This document shows positions 1-8,041 of a stretch of DNA of 37,803 bases, piece by piece. The DNA is from Colwellia demingiae (GTDB taxonomy: Bacteria > Pseudomonadota > Gammaproteobacteria > Enterobacterales > Alteromonadaceae), in the NCBI RefSeq assembly GCF_007954275.1, contig NZ_VOLT01000019.1, forward strand, positions 1 through 37,803. Direction: 5' to 3'. The notes under the pieces were generated by a model that saw nothing but the letters and a program-made list of their open reading frames with translations, was not told the origin of the DNA and searched no databases. How positions within the stretch are numbered: position 1 is the stretch's first letter; every line of letters starts with the position of its first letter. The position numbers were made by a program, and so were the translations under genes.

Positions 1-955
1 ATAAATGATTATCAGTACCACCTGAGACCACGTTATAACCACGTTGTTGGAATGTTTTTGCCATTTCACGGGCGTTATCGATAACGTTTTGCTGATACTC
101 AACATACCCTTCAGATAACGCTTCTTTGAAACAAATCGCTTTGGCTGCGATAACATGCATTAACGGTCCACCTTGACCGGCAGGGAAAACGGCTGAGTTT
201 AATTTCTTAGCCAGCTCGTCATTTTTCTTAGCGATAATCAAACCGCCACGAGGGCCACGTAAGGTTTTATGCGTGGTGGTGGTGACTACATCAGCAATAG
301 GTACTGGGTTCGGGTATAACCCGGCTGCGACCAAACCTGCAACGTGCGCCATATCGACAAATAACCAGGCACCAATGCTATCGGCAATGTCACGAAAACG
401 CTGCCAGTCAACCACACGAGAATACGCAGAGAAGCCTGCAATGATCATTTTTGGTTGATGCTCTTTTGCAAGACGCTCGACTTCTTCGTAGTCAATTTCA
501 CCGGTTGCTTCATTTAAGCCGTATTGCACGGCGTTATATATTTTACCGGAAAAGCTCACTTTAGAGCCGTGGGTTAAATGACCACCATGGGCTAAGCTCA
601 TGCCAAGCACGGTTTCACCGGGCTTGAGCAAGGCCATAAAGACCGCTGCATTAGCTTGTGAGCCTGAATGAGGTTGCACATTGGCGTAATCGGCGCCGAA
701 TAATTCTTTTGCACGATCAATAGCCAGTTGTTCAATCACATCGACGTGTTCACAGCCGCCGTAATAACGCTTACCGGGATAACCTTCCGCGTATTTGTTA
801 GTCAGTTGACTGCCTTGTGCTTGCATCACGCGTGCACTGGTATAGTTTTCAGACGCAATCAGTTCAACGTGATCTTGTTGACGTTTGTCTTCTTGCTCCA
901 TTGCTTGCCAAATACTGTCGTCGAAGCCTGCTATTTGATCATTTTTATAAAACAT
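1..955 (-). CDS. glyA: Serine hydroxymethyltransferase (betaine-cluster type), 3' end outside window
   Basis: PLP enzyme that interconverts glycine plus 5,10-methylene-THF with serine plus THF in the cytoplasm. The first 318 codons are in the window; the C-terminus lies beyond the left edge. Reading leftwards from ATG 955 the protein starts MFYKNDQIAGFDDSIW and contains ELIASENYTS, the PGKRYYGG substrate motif and the PLP-lysine motif TTTTHKTLRGPRGG, all typical of the family. GGAG lies just upstream of the start. The N-terminus and the RGPRGG form resemble GlyA1 of Pseudomonas, encoded with the sarcosine oxidase genes, more than the housekeeping E. coli enzyme. Its position next to gbcB fits a dedicated role in using the glycine and C1 units from betaine. 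Candidate GbdR half-sites lie about 90-115 bp upstream. Identity is secure; the betaine-specific role is inferred. Confidence 0.96.
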   Translation of the reverse strand, partial: MFYKNDQIAGFDDSIWQAMEQEDKRQQDHVELIASENYTSARVMQAQGSQLTNKYAEGYPGKRYYGGCEHVDVIEQLAIDRAKELFGADYANVQPHSGSQANAAVFMALLKPGETVLGMSLAHGGHLTHGSKVSFSGKIYNAVQYGLNEATGEIDYEEVERLAKEHQPKMIIAGFSAYSRVVDWQRFRDIADSIGAWLFVDMAHVAGLVAAGLYPNPVPIADVVTTTTHKTLRGPRGGLIIAKKNDELAKKLNSAVFPAGQGGPLMHVIAAKAICFKEALSEGYVEYQQNVIDNAREMAKTFQQRGYNVVSGGTDNHL

Positions 956-1045
956 TTCTTTCTCCACGGGTGAACCCGCTGTTGTTCTTTAGTTTTGGAT
1001 TGACTCGATATTAGCTTGCTAAATAGTGTGTAACCATTCAGCTAA

Positions 1046-1070
1046 CGTCTTTTTTACATCTATTTACGAC
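1046..1070 (-). promoter_or_regulatory. Candidate GbdR operator upstream of glyA
   Basis: On the minus strand GTCGTAAATAG is followed 21 bp later by GACGTTAGC, in the same orientation and reading towards glyA. This matches the half-site and spacing seen upstream of gbcA, the BCCT gene and gbdR. AraC-family activators typically bind direct repeats about two helical turns apart. Assignment to GbdR is inference. Confidence 0.45.
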
Positions 1071-1072
1071 AT

Positions 1073-1110
1073 AAAAAAAAAAGATGATATTTTAGTTAAA
1101 ATATCATCTT
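1073..1110 (-). terminator. Intrinsic terminator of gbcB
   Basis: A perfect inverted repeat with 14-bp arms (AAGATGATATTTTA, 1081-1094, and its complement, 1097-1110) is followed on the minus strand by an uninterrupted run of eight T residues (1080-1073). It lies 96 bp past the gbcB stop and upstream of the glyA promoter region, so gbcB and glyA are probably separate transcripts. Confidence 0.85.
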
Positions 1111-1205
1111 CAATTGTTTGTAATAAATATCAACTATTACGCTTAGCCAGTTAAAATACCCGTCTCACTTGAATATATGGGATTCAGCTGGAATGGGTAT
1201 AATTC

Positions 1206-2303
1206 TTAATATTCAACTGAAACATCACCTTGAGGAACACTACAGCAGCTCAGAATATACCCATCAGCAACATCTTCATCTGTGATGCCACCGTTATGCG
1301 ACATAATCACTTCACCATGAATTTTTTTCACTTTACAGGTGCCGCATATGCCCATACCACAGGCTTTAGGAATATGAAGGCCAACTTGTGAAGCAGCTAA
1401 ATGCACTGTGCCACCGGGTTGTATCTTGACTGATTTACCCGTTTTGCTAAATGCTACTTCTATTAAAGTATCGTCATCGATTGATTCGCCTGCGGCATCT
1501 TCCATTTGCTGTTCGGCGTCGAGTTGTGCTTCTTCCGGTGGCGCACCAAAACTTTCTTCATGGTAATTGGCCATGTCAAAGCCTATATTTTGCAACATAC
1601 TTTTGACAGCAGTCATATAAGGCGTTGGTCCACAACAATAAATGGTGCGATCGAGAAAATCAGGGGCTATCATTCGAAGCTTTTGTTCATCGAAGAAGCC
1701 ACAAAAACCGCTCCAGCTATCGCCAATGTCATACCTCTCACAAATAAAGTTGAGATTGAAGTTAGTTATTCTAGAATCCATATACTCAAGTTCGCGACGA
1801 TATATTATGTCCTTAGGGGTGCGGGCACTATGGGCAAAAACCATATCAACATCACCGTTGGTATCAAACCACCAACGGGCCATTGACATCACTGGTGTTA
1901 TACCAACACCACCAGAGAGTAATAAAACTTTTTCGGCCGTAATATCGATGCAATTGAATATACCTACCGGGCCATGCACCGCGATTTGATCACCTTGTTT
2001 AAGGTTGTCATGCAGCCAATTTGATACTTGACCTCCAGGCATTCTTTTTACAGTGATTGAAAAACTGTATGGCACTGAAGGAGATGATGAAATAGTGTAA
2101 CTACGCAATACTTGCATACCGTCAATTTCTAATTCTAGCGTAACGAATTGGCCAGGTTTGAAAAAGTGCATTACAGGCTCTGTGCTGGTAAAGCAATAGG
2201 TACGTGCATCAATGGTTTCGTCAATCACTTTAACGCATTGAACATCGTGACGCCCATTGGTCCATGTTTGCGTGTTAACAGAGTACTGGGAGGTGTTTAT
2301 CAT
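1206..2303 (-). CDS. gbcB: Glycine betaine monooxygenase reductase subunit GbcB
   Basis: Flavin and iron-sulphur reductase that passes electrons from NAD(P)H to the Rieske oxygenase GbcA for O2-dependent demethylation of glycine betaine to dimethylglycine, releasing formaldehyde. The 365 residues show an FAD domain (RSYTISSS, about 68-74), a nucleotide domain (GGVGITPVMS, 131-140; CCGPTPYM, 223-230) and a C-terminal plant-type 2Fe-2S domain with Cys315, Cys320, Cys323 and a closing Cys at 353 or 354. Residues 255-280 form an acidic, Q/E/D-rich linker between the reductase and ferredoxin domains. It is divergent from gbcA across a shared 352-bp regulatory region and ends before a strong terminator. 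Domain order and the gbcA neighbour make the call firm. It could otherwise be named a generic hybrid-cluster or vanillate-type reductase. Confidence 0.94.
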   Translation of the reverse strand: MINTSQYSVNTQTWTNGRHDVQCVKVIDETIDARTYCFTSTEPVMHFFKPGQFVTLELEIDGMQVLRSYTISSSPSVPYSFSITVKRMPGGQVSNWLHDNLKQGDQIAVHGPVGIFNCIDITAEKVLLLSGGVGITPVMSMARWWFDTNGDVDMVFAHSARTPKDIIYRRELEYMDSRITNFNLNFICERYDIGDSWSGFCGFFDEQKLRMIAPDFLDRTIYCCGPTPYMTAVKSMLQNIGFDMANYHEESFGAPPEEAQLDAEQQMEDAAGESIDDDTLIEVAFSKTGKSVKIQPGGTVHLAASQVGLHIPKACGMGICGTCKVKKIHGEVIMSHNGGITDEDVADGYILSCCSVPQGDVSVEY

Positions 2304-2425
2304 GAGTGGTTCCGAATATTATAGTTATGGCAATACGATGCGCTAACTGCTTATCAACCACTTAACTAAAAGCGACATGAATGTAGTCGTTTTTGCCAGC
2401 TCAAAAAATTATCCCTTGTGTACTA

Positions 2426-2445
2426 AAATTGATCTAGATCAATTT
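2426..2445. promoter_or_regulatory. FNR-type box, perfect 20-bp palindrome
   Basis: AAATTGATCTAGATCAATTT is a perfect palindrome containing TTGAT-N4-ATCAA, the FNR/EtrA/Anr consensus. It lies between gbcB and gbcA. Because GbcAB needs molecular oxygen, control by an oxygen-sensing FNR protein is plausible but not shown. Confidence 0.65.
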
Positions 2446-2469
2446 ATTTATTAATTACTGTTTTTGGCA

Positions 2470-2513
2470 GGTATTAATTAGCTTTTGAGTCGGTATTAAT
2501 TAGCTTTTTGGTC
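2470..2513 (+). promoter_or_regulatory. 22-bp tandem direct repeat, candidate GbdR operator
   Basis: Two near-identical 22-bp units, GGTATTAATTAGCTTTTGAGTC and its copy (differing at two positions), lie head to tail, so GTCG occurs at 2489 and 2511, with GCAG 22 bp before at 2467. The period of two helical turns is the classical layout for an AraC-family dimer. Related half-sites with 21-22 bp spacing precede other betaine operons in the window. Binding by the local GbdR is inference. Confidence 0.55.
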
Positions 2514-2655
2514 GTTTTTAGGTAAACCGATTAAGGCCGTGAGATTCAATATCTAACAACAAACAATGTGAGCACTTTATTGCTTAAAGCTGTTCATTAT
2601 TTAAATAAAAAAAGCGACATCTAGTTTGTCGATTAGAAGCACAAAGGAATTACCC

Positions 2656-3939
2656 ATGACTTGTACACATGAACATCAAAATTTATTGGTTACTTCAGAA
2701 AATAAATCGGTTCAGGCCGTTGCTGATGCATTAGAAAAACACCCTATAACGTTTTCTTTGCCACAACAGTTTTATAGCGATGCTGATGTTTTTCAAATAG
2801 AAATGGAACAAATCTTTTATAAAGAGTGGTTGTTCGTAGGCATCACAGGCGAAATTCCAGACAATGGTAATTTTATCACCTTAGATATTGGTGATAATCC
2901 GATTACTGTTATCAGAGATCAAAATGGTGAAGTACGCGCTTTTCATAATACTTGTCGTCACCGTGGTTCTAAAATTTGTTTAGTTAAGCAAGGCAAGGTA
3001 CCTAAACTAGTCTGTCCTTATCATCAATGGACTTATGAATTAGATGGTAATTTACTCTTTGCTGGCACTGAAATGGGCGATGATTTCGATAAGAATGATT
3101 ATGGTCTGCACAAAGTTAATTGTCGCGTTGCTGGTGGTTATATTTTTGTTTCTCTAAGTGAAAAGCCAACTAATATCGACGGCTTCTTCGATGACTTAAC
3201 TCATTACTTGGAACCTTATGATTTAGATAACTGTAAGGTCGCGGTAGAAAGCACCTTAGTTGAAGATGCTAACTGGAAGTTAGTGATTGAAAATAACCGT
3301 GAATGTTATCATTGTAGCGGTAATCACCCTGAATTATTGAATACCTTATTAGAATGGGATGATACCGAAGATCCGCGTGCTAGTGATGAATTTAAGGCAC
3401 AGGTAGCCGCTAAACAAGCGATGTGGGAAGAAGAAGGTATTCCTTACAAGCATGTTTCCCATGGCCATGGCTTACGTAATCGCATTGTTCGCATGCCGTT
3501 ACTTGAAGGCACCGTATCGATGACAATTGACGGTAAAGCGGGTTGTAAAAAATTAATGGGTCGCATTAAAAATCCAGATCTGGGATCAATGCGAATTTTA
3601 CATCTACCTAACTCGTGGAGTCACGCGATGGGAGATCATTTAATTGCCTTTCAGGTGATACCGTTAGGAGCACAAAAAACTCAAGTAACCACTAAATGGA
3701 TAGTCCATAAAGACGCTGTAGAAGGTGTTGATTATGATGTTGCTCACCTACGCCAGGTATGGGATGCAACCAATGTACAAGACAGAACGCTAGCAGAGAA
3801 CAATCAAAAGGGTATTAATTCTAAGGCATACCAACCAGGACCTTACTCAACTACCTTTGAATTTGGTGTTGTTAATTTCATCGATTGGTTCAGCGATACG
3901 ATGCAAAAAAATATTAAAGCGTCCTCTGAAAAAGAATAA
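2656..3939 (+). CDS. gbcA: Glycine betaine monooxygenase Rieske oxygenase subunit GbcA
   Basis: Rieske non-haem iron oxygenase that demethylates glycine betaine to dimethylglycine with GbcB as electron donor. ATG 2656 is chosen because AAAGGA sits 7 nt upstream; the frame also opens at a TTG at 2626 that lacks a ribosome site. The 427-residue product has Rieske ligands Cys100, His102, Cys120 and His123 (CRHRG and CPYHQW). The catalytic-iron motif runs from Glu212 (ENNRECYHCSGNH) with His219 and His224. This length and the ECYHCSGNHPEL sequence are typical of GbcA/BmoA-type enzymes and distinguish it from ring-hydroxylating oxygenases. A terminator follows about 100 bp downstream, so it is transcribed alone. 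Regulation probably uses the repeats in the divergent region with gbcB. Confidence 0.95.
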   Translation: MTCTHEHQNLLVTSENKSVQAVADALEKHPITFSLPQQFYSDADVFQIEMEQIFYKEWLFVGITGEIPDNGNFITLDIGDNPITVIRDQNGEVRAFHNTCRHRGSKICLVKQGKVPKLVCPYHQWTYELDGNLLFAGTEMGDDFDKNDYGLHKVNCRVAGGYIFVSLSEKPTNIDGFFDDLTHYLEPYDLDNCKVAVESTLVEDANWKLVIENNRECYHCSGNHPELLNTLLEWDDTEDPRASDEFKAQVAAKQAMWEEEGIPYKHVSHGHGLRNRIVRMPLLEGTVSMTIDGKAGCKKLMGRIKNPDLGSMRILHLPNSWSHAMGDHLIAFQVIPLGAQKTQVTTKWIVHKDAVEGVDYDVAHLRQVWDATNVQDRTLAENNQKGINSKAYQPGPYSTTFEFGVVNFIDWFSDTMQKNIKASSEKE

Positions 3940-4037
3940 TAAATAAGGCATTTAAAAGTGTCTTTAACTAAATAGTTGTTGATAGATTTTTAACTATTTT
4001 GTAACGATGTTGTAGAGTTAAATACCTCTTCACCCTA

Positions 4038-4069
4038 AAACCAGTGATTTTTATCGCTGGTTTTTTTTA
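4038..4069 (+). terminator. Intrinsic terminator of gbcA
   Basis: The stem AACCAGTGAT / ATCGCTGGTT (10 bp, one G-T wobble, 4-nt loop) is followed by eight T residues, about 100 bp after the gbcA stop. Confidence 0.88.
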
Positions 4070-4204
4070 GCTAAAATCATATTAATTTCAATAAATTCTA
4101 CCAATAAAATTTACTTATTAACCACTTAGCGACAACCAAAAAGCTTACCGAAAGCTGTTTATAATTCCAGCTGAATTTTGCATCTTCAAGTGGAACGGCT
4201 ATAA

Positions 4205-4234
4205 GTCGGTACATGTTATTTTCGTGTCGTGATT
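4205..4234 (+). promoter_or_regulatory. Candidate GbdR operator upstream of BCCT gene
   Basis: GTCGGTACATG at 4205 and GTCGTGATTAG at 4226 are direct half-sites 21 bp apart, reading towards the transporter gene. They share GTCG(G/T) and a TTAG tail with the gbcA and gbdR sites. Inference only. Confidence 0.45.
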
Positions 4235-4241
4235 AGATACC

Positions 4242-4255
4242 TTGATCTAAATCAA
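4242..4255. promoter_or_regulatory. FNR-type box upstream of BCCT gene
   Basis: TTGATCTAAATCAA matches TTGAT-N4-ATCAA exactly. It begins 8 bp after the candidate GbdR half-site (ending at 4234) and about 205 bp before the start codon. Confidence 0.55.
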
Positions 4256-4460
4256 CTCTGACTTAATGGGATAAGTTGATTTTTTCAATTAACTTGACAG
4301 AAAATTATTTTAAGTGAACTCAAATTATAAGTAAGTCACTTATTAATAATAAATGTAAATGCAAAATTTTCATCTAGATCCTTATAAACTGGTACCTAAA
4401 TTAACAGTTTATAGAAATCTATACTTTTACTTATAACAACTAAAAAAAAGGTGGTTTCTC

Positions 4461-6053
4461 ATGGTAGCGAATCATGGTCTGTTAAAAGGCATGAATCCAG
4501 TTACAACACTTGTATCAATGGCTATAATTACTCTGTTTGTTTTGTGCGGTGTGTTTTTCACTGAACAAACAGCAGCATTATTTACGGCGGTATCGGGTTG
4601 GATACTGTCTTATCTTAAATGGTATTACATTGGCATTGTTGCAATATTTTTGTTCTTCTGTATCTGGCTGTCATTTAGTCGCTACGGTAACTTACGTTTA
4701 GGCGATGATGACTCAAGACCTGAATACAGTAACTTCTCGTGGTTTTCCATGTTATTTAGTGCAGGAATGGGCATAGGTTTAGTGTTCTGGTCTATTGCAG
4801 AGCCTATTTACCACTTTCAAAGTAATCCATTTATTACTGAAGGATTAACGGCGGAAGCGGCACAAGTAGCAATGCGTCTTACCTTTTTCCATTGGGGGCT
4901 TCACCCATGGGCAATTTATGTAGTTGTTGGTTTGTCGTTGGCTTATTTTTCTTATAGAAAGAAATTACCTTTGACCATTCGTTCAGCACTTTACCCATTA
5001 ATTGGGAAAAAAATGTACGGTCCAATTGGGCATGCAGTTGATGTGCTTGCCGTGTTTGGTACTGTATTTGGTGTAGCAACGTCGTTAGGTTTAGGTGTTA
5101 CTCAAATGAATACTGGCCTTAATACCATGTTTGGTATGGAGGTTTCCCTGAGTAATCAAATTATACTGATTGCTGTTATTTCAGCTATTGCGACACTTTC
5201 TGTGGTATCAGGTGTTGGCAAAGGTGTGAAAATATTATCTGAAGTCAATATGTGGTTAACCATAGGTATTTTGGTTTTCTTACTTTGTTTTGGTCCTACT
5301 CGTTATTTATTGGGCGCGGTATTGCAAAGTACCGGTGATTATTTAGGTAATGTATTATCACTAAGTACCTGGACTGATGCTAACGAAAATAGTCAATGGC
5401 AATCTTGGTGGACTGCCTTTTATTGGGGTTGGTGGATGTCTTGGGCACCATTTGTAGGTATGTTTATTGCGCGTATCTCTAAAGGTCGTACCATTCGTGA
5501 GTTTATTGTTGGCGTATTGTTAGTACCAACTATGTTAGGTTTTATTTGGTTAACACTTTTCGGTGGCACTGCGATATACCTTGAGCTCTTCCATCAAGTA
5601 GCTAATGAAGCAGGAGAACTGGTTTCAGCTGTTGGACAAGCGGGGATTGTTGATGCTGTTAAGGCCGATGTAACTTCAGCGCTATATGTAACATTAGACA
5701 AGCTTGATGCCGGTTTCATGGGCACTATCGCAGCGTTTATGGCAACATTACTTATTGCGACGTACTTCATTACCTCATCAGATTCAGGCACGTTAGTGGT
5801 TACCACTATCTTATCAATGGGTGATGAAAACCCACCGGTTGGTCATCGCGTAGCATGGGGATTAGGTGAGGGCGCTGTAGCTGCCATTCTATTAATGGTA
5901 GGCGGACTGAAAGGGCTGCAAACAGCCGCGATTACCGCCGCATTACCCTTCTCATTAGTCATGATAGTTATGATGTGGGGTTTAATGAGATCACTAAAAG
6001 AGGAACATTTGAGTCCTGCGGTTTACGCTCCAACTAAACTAGTGACTAACTAG
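4461..6053 (+). CDS. BCCT-family betaine/choline transporter
   Basis: Secondary transporter of the betaine-choline-carnitine family in the inner membrane, importing a quaternary ammonium compound. The 530 residues hold about 12 hydrophobic segments. The family signatures are clear: GMGIGLVFW (102-110) followed by AEP, the aromatic substrate box YWGWWMSWAP (321-330), then ARISKGRTIREF, and ITSSDSGTLV in the later helices. SD AAAGGTGG precedes the ATG. The C-terminal tail is short, unlike the long cytoplasmic tails of osmoregulated BetT, which suggests a catabolic rather than stress-gated carrier (inference). It is flanked by its own upstream region and terminator. Substrate cannot be fixed from sequence; betaine or choline is favoured by context. 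Confidence 0.93.
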   Translation: MVANHGLLKGMNPVTTLVSMAIITLFVLCGVFFTEQTAALFTAVSGWILSYLKWYYIGIVAIFLFFCIWLSFSRYGNLRLGDDDSRPEYSNFSWFSMLFSAGMGIGLVFWSIAEPIYHFQSNPFITEGLTAEAAQVAMRLTFFHWGLHPWAIYVVVGLSLAYFSYRKKLPLTIRSALYPLIGKKMYGPIGHAVDVLAVFGTVFGVATSLGLGVTQMNTGLNTMFGMEVSLSNQIILIAVISAIATLSVVSGVGKGVKILSEVNMWLTIGILVFLLCFGPTRYLLGAVLQSTGDYLGNVLSLSTWTDANENSQWQSWWTAFYWGWWMSWAPFVGMFIARISKGRTIREFIVGVLLVPTMLGFIWLTLFGGTAIYLELFHQVANEAGELVSAVGQAGIVDAVKADVTSALYVTLDKLDAGFMGTIAAFMATLLIATYFITSSDSGTLVVTTILSMGDENPPVGHRVAWGLGEGAVAAILLMVGGLKGLQTAAITAALPFSLVMIVMMWGLMRSLKEEHLSPAVYAPTKLVTN

Positions 6054-6078
6054 TAAGAAATTAAGACGAGTGTTAATT

Positions 6079-6114
6079 AAAAAAGCCAGAGCGGTAATAT
6101 GCTCTGGCTTTTTT
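6079..6114 (+). terminator. Intrinsic terminator of BCCT gene
   Basis: Perfect 12-bp arms AAAAGCCAGAGC / GCTCTGGCTTTT around an 8-nt loop, ending in a T run, 27 bp after the stop codon. Confidence 0.9.
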
Positions 6115-6441
6115 GTAACTGGCCGTTGAGGTTTTATTACTTTAAGTAAAGGAAAAATTAAAGGGAGATTAATACCAGTTTCATTAATTAAGTGATCTAC
6201 TTTATACATAGGGAAAATGGCCAAATACAAGGCATTTATTAGTCCGAACGTGAGTTAAAATCCACATCTTTAGATGAGTAGCTTTAGCTAGCCGTTGATT
6301 TTAGAACGCAGTAGGAAAGAAATCACATTGTTAAGTGGCAACTGAGTTAACCGAAAAGATATATAAAGAACATGCCGATGCAGGTCCGAATTTATGTCGT
6401 CAATGAAAAATTGATAGGCGAAAGTCCTGGTATAATTCTTT

Positions 6442-6520
6442 TTGTCGAGGCAAGCATCGACCTACGGAATAAACCAGCTTAGCTTTTGTAGGTCGGCACG
6501 AGCGAAGCGAGGCCCGACAA
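6442..6520. repeat. REP-like / MITE-like inverted repeat element
   Basis: The termini are TTGTCG (6442) and CGACAA (6515-6520). Inside them CGACCTAC (6458-6465) pairs with GTAGGTCG (6488-6495), and the right half carries the GC-rich string GGCACGAGCGAAGCGAGGCC. Its base composition is unlike the surrounding AT-rich spacer. It resembles the short palindromic elements scattered between genes in marine gammaproteobacteria. Confidence 0.65.
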
Positions 6521-6625
6521 TTTAACTTGGAAGGATATGAGTACAACGATCACTATAGGACTTTCAGTCCGCAAAAGAACCTACTGTCTTTAGCTGGTAT
6601 GTAGTTCAGTTTAATAACTAGTTGT

Positions 6626-6696
6626 TCAGGACAATATGCTCTTGCATTGTCTAATAAGCTGCATTCATGCAGTGTTAATTATTAAATAAATAACGA
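6626..6696. repeat. Dispersed repeat, copy 1 (right part)
   Basis: CAGGACAATATGCTCTTGC, then CTAATAAGCTGCAT, CATGCAG and AATAACGACG, match the copy at 24737-24806 with few changes. Both lie in gene-free spacers next to operon ends, so this is probably a genome-wide repeat family. Confidence 0.7.
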
Positions 6697-6818
6697 CGTT
6701 GTTTTGGACAATATATCATTGCTTAAAGCTTTGTGAATTCTACTATTGGTAATACGGGGAATTGGATGAAAAGGGGCATGATTGGATAGTTTTGACAATT
6801 AACAGCGGAAGTTTGAAT

Positions 6819-6846
6819 GAAAAAAATGGCGATTATCATCGCCATT
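6819..6846 (-). terminator. Intrinsic terminator of the fds operon
   Basis: The stem AATGGCGAT / ATCGCCATT (9 bp, 4-nt loop) has a run of T residues on the minus strand side (complement of the A run 6820-6826). It lies 22 bp beyond the fdsD stop. Confidence 0.85.
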
Positions 6847-6867
6847 AATACTGTGATATCTAGTGTG

Positions 6868-7095
6868 TTATTGCTCGTTTTTTATTTGTTTAAGCGCCAA
6901 AATAACCATAGCTTCGAGCTGATAGTTGTCATTATTTGCCGCTTCTGCAAGTTGTGCGCGCATGCTTGGCGCCCAAAAACGATTGATGTGATGACTAATC
7001 TCCGTCACACACTGTTGTTGCTCTTTACCATGTAATAAATTAAGCGCAATTTGATTGGCCATATCTACCACATATTTTAAACGATCATCTGACAT
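6868..7095 (-). CDS. fdsD: Formate dehydrogenase delta subunit FdsD
   Basis: Small accessory subunit of NAD-dependent molybdenum formate dehydrogenase. The 75 residues carry the family pattern MANQIALNL near residue 12 and HHINRFWAPSMRAQL in the middle, as in FdsD of Cupriavidus and Rhodobacter, where it is needed for an active complex. It is the last gene of the operon, about 80 bp after fdhD, and the spacer between them is filled by a degenerate tandem repeat. A terminator follows at once. Recognition rests on the short motif and on operon order fdsG-B-A-C-D, so confidence is good but not complete. Confidence 0.85.
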   Translation of the reverse strand: MSDDRLKYVVDMANQIALNLLHGKEQQQCVTEISHHINRFWAPSMRAQLAEAANNDNYQLEAMVILALKQIKNEQ

Positions 7096-7116
7096 ATGCT
7101 GCTCTCTTGCTTCTTT

Positions 7117-7190
7117 GTTTTACGGTAATTAGTTTTACTGTAATTTGTTTATTGTAACGAGTTTCATTGTGACTAGCTTAACTGTAAATG
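7117..7190. repeat. Degenerate 14-15 bp tandem repeat, about five units
   Basis: Units beginning G-TTT and containing (A/T)(C/T)(T/G)GTAA occur at 7117, 7132, 7147, 7161 and 7176. They fill the fdhD-fdsD spacer, and the last one covers the stop codon and final codons of fdhD. The units differ from each other at several positions, so the array is old. Confidence 0.7.
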
Positions 7191-8041
7191 GTATGGCGAC
7201 CGTTACGGGCAAAACCCACTAAGGTCATGCCTGTGTTTTTTGCTATATTTATCGCTAAAGCTGTTGGGGCCGAAACGGCTACCAACATACTAATACCAGC
7301 AACTTGTGCTTTGCTAATCATTTCATAGCTAGCACGGCTAGATATCAGCAAAAAACTGCTATGGTTAATGACAATGTTTGACGCACTGAGTGCGCCAATA
7401 AGTTTGTCTAATGCGTTGTGCCGACCAATATCTTCGCGAATGAGTTTAATATTGCCATTTTCATCACACCAAGCAGAAGCGTGCACCGCACCAGTCATCT
7501 GTTGCAATGGCTGGTGGGCTTGCAAGTCAACCACTGCTTTTTGTATCGACAAATTGGTTAACTCACTTAATTCGCGGGGTGCTTGCTTATTTTTTTGCCC
7601 ATCAGTTATCGAGGTTTGCTGATTTTTCATCGCTTGTTGTAACGACTCTGCACCACACAAACCACAACCAGTGCGACCCGTCATATTACGCCGTTGTTGT
7701 TTTAACCGCCAAACTGCTCGATTGGAAACCGTGATATTTACTTCAATGCCTAATGCTTGTTTAGTCGCACTAATATCAAGTATTTCACTGGCGTCATCGA
7801 CAATTTTTTCGCTTAAACTAAATCCGATTGCCAAGTCGTACAAATCATTGGGTGTACTCATCATCACCACATGAGAAATGCCGTTATATACCAAGGCAAT
7901 AGCAGTTTCTTCAGCGATGTCGTCCATCGCTGTTGTTAGGGAGTCATTGGTATAGCGCAGCACTTGACGCTGCTGTGCTGTAGGCACATTAACGTCGGTG
8001 TCTGCTGCTATAATGTTATGTTTTAACAATTTCCCCCCCAT
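7178..8041 (-). CDS. fdhD: Formate dehydrogenase accessory sulfurtransferase FdhD (FdsC)
   Basis: Cytoplasmic chaperone and sulfurtransferase that carries sulphur from IscS to the molybdenum cofactor of formate dehydrogenase, without which FdsA is inactive. The 287-residue protein has the catalytic loop GRTGCGLCG around residues 122-130 and the C-terminal ISSRASYEM, AGISMLVAVSAPTALAI and GMTLVGFAR sequences of the family. Its ATG lies inside the end of fdsA (26-bp overlap), so translation is probably coupled. The C-terminal codons run into a tandem repeat. It corresponds to fdsC of the Cupriavidus fdsGBACD operon. Confidence 0.95.
   Translation of the reverse strand: MGGKLLKHNIIAADTDVNVPTAQQRQVLRYTNDSLTTAMDDIAEETAIALVYNGISHVVMMSTPNDLYDLAIGFSLSEKIVDDASEILDISATKQALGIEVNITVSNRAVWRLKQQRRNMTGRTGCGLCGAESLQQAMKNQQTSITDGQKNKQAPRELSELTNLSIQKAVVDLQAHQPLQQMTGAVHASAWCDENGNIKLIREDIGRHNALDKLIGALSASNIVINHSSFLLISSRASYEMISKAQVAGISMLVAVSAPTALAINIAKNTGMTLVGFARNGRHTIYS

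Larger units (their letters stand above)
2304..2655. promoter_or_regulatory. Divergent gbcB/gbcA control region
   Basis: This 352-bp gene-free interval controls both gbc genes. It holds an FNR-type palindrome (2426-2445), a 22-bp tandem repeat (2470-2513) and two AGCGACAT elements of the form CGACA-N7-xGTCG at 2373-2389 and 2615-2631. The second sits only 25 bp before the gbcA start codon. No small gene is supported here. Confidence 0.7.
3940..4460 (+). promoter_or_regulatory. Gene-free stretch: gbcA terminator and BCCT upstream region
   Basis: After the terminator at 4038-4069 the sequence is very AT-rich. It contains a short match (4115-4132) to the dispersed repeat found at 24662, then paired GTCG half-sites and an FNR-type box before the transporter. 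No ORF here looks like a protein. Confidence 0.5.
6115..6818. other. Gene-free accessory spacer with repeats
   Basis: About 700 bp without a credible gene lie between two convergent operons, both ending in terminators. It contains a fragment resembling the left part of the dispersed repeat (around 6169-6210, ATACCAGTTTCATTAATTAA), a REP-like stem (6442-6520) and the right part of the dispersed repeat (6626-6696). Repeats of this sort commonly accumulate between convergent genes. Confidence 0.6.
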
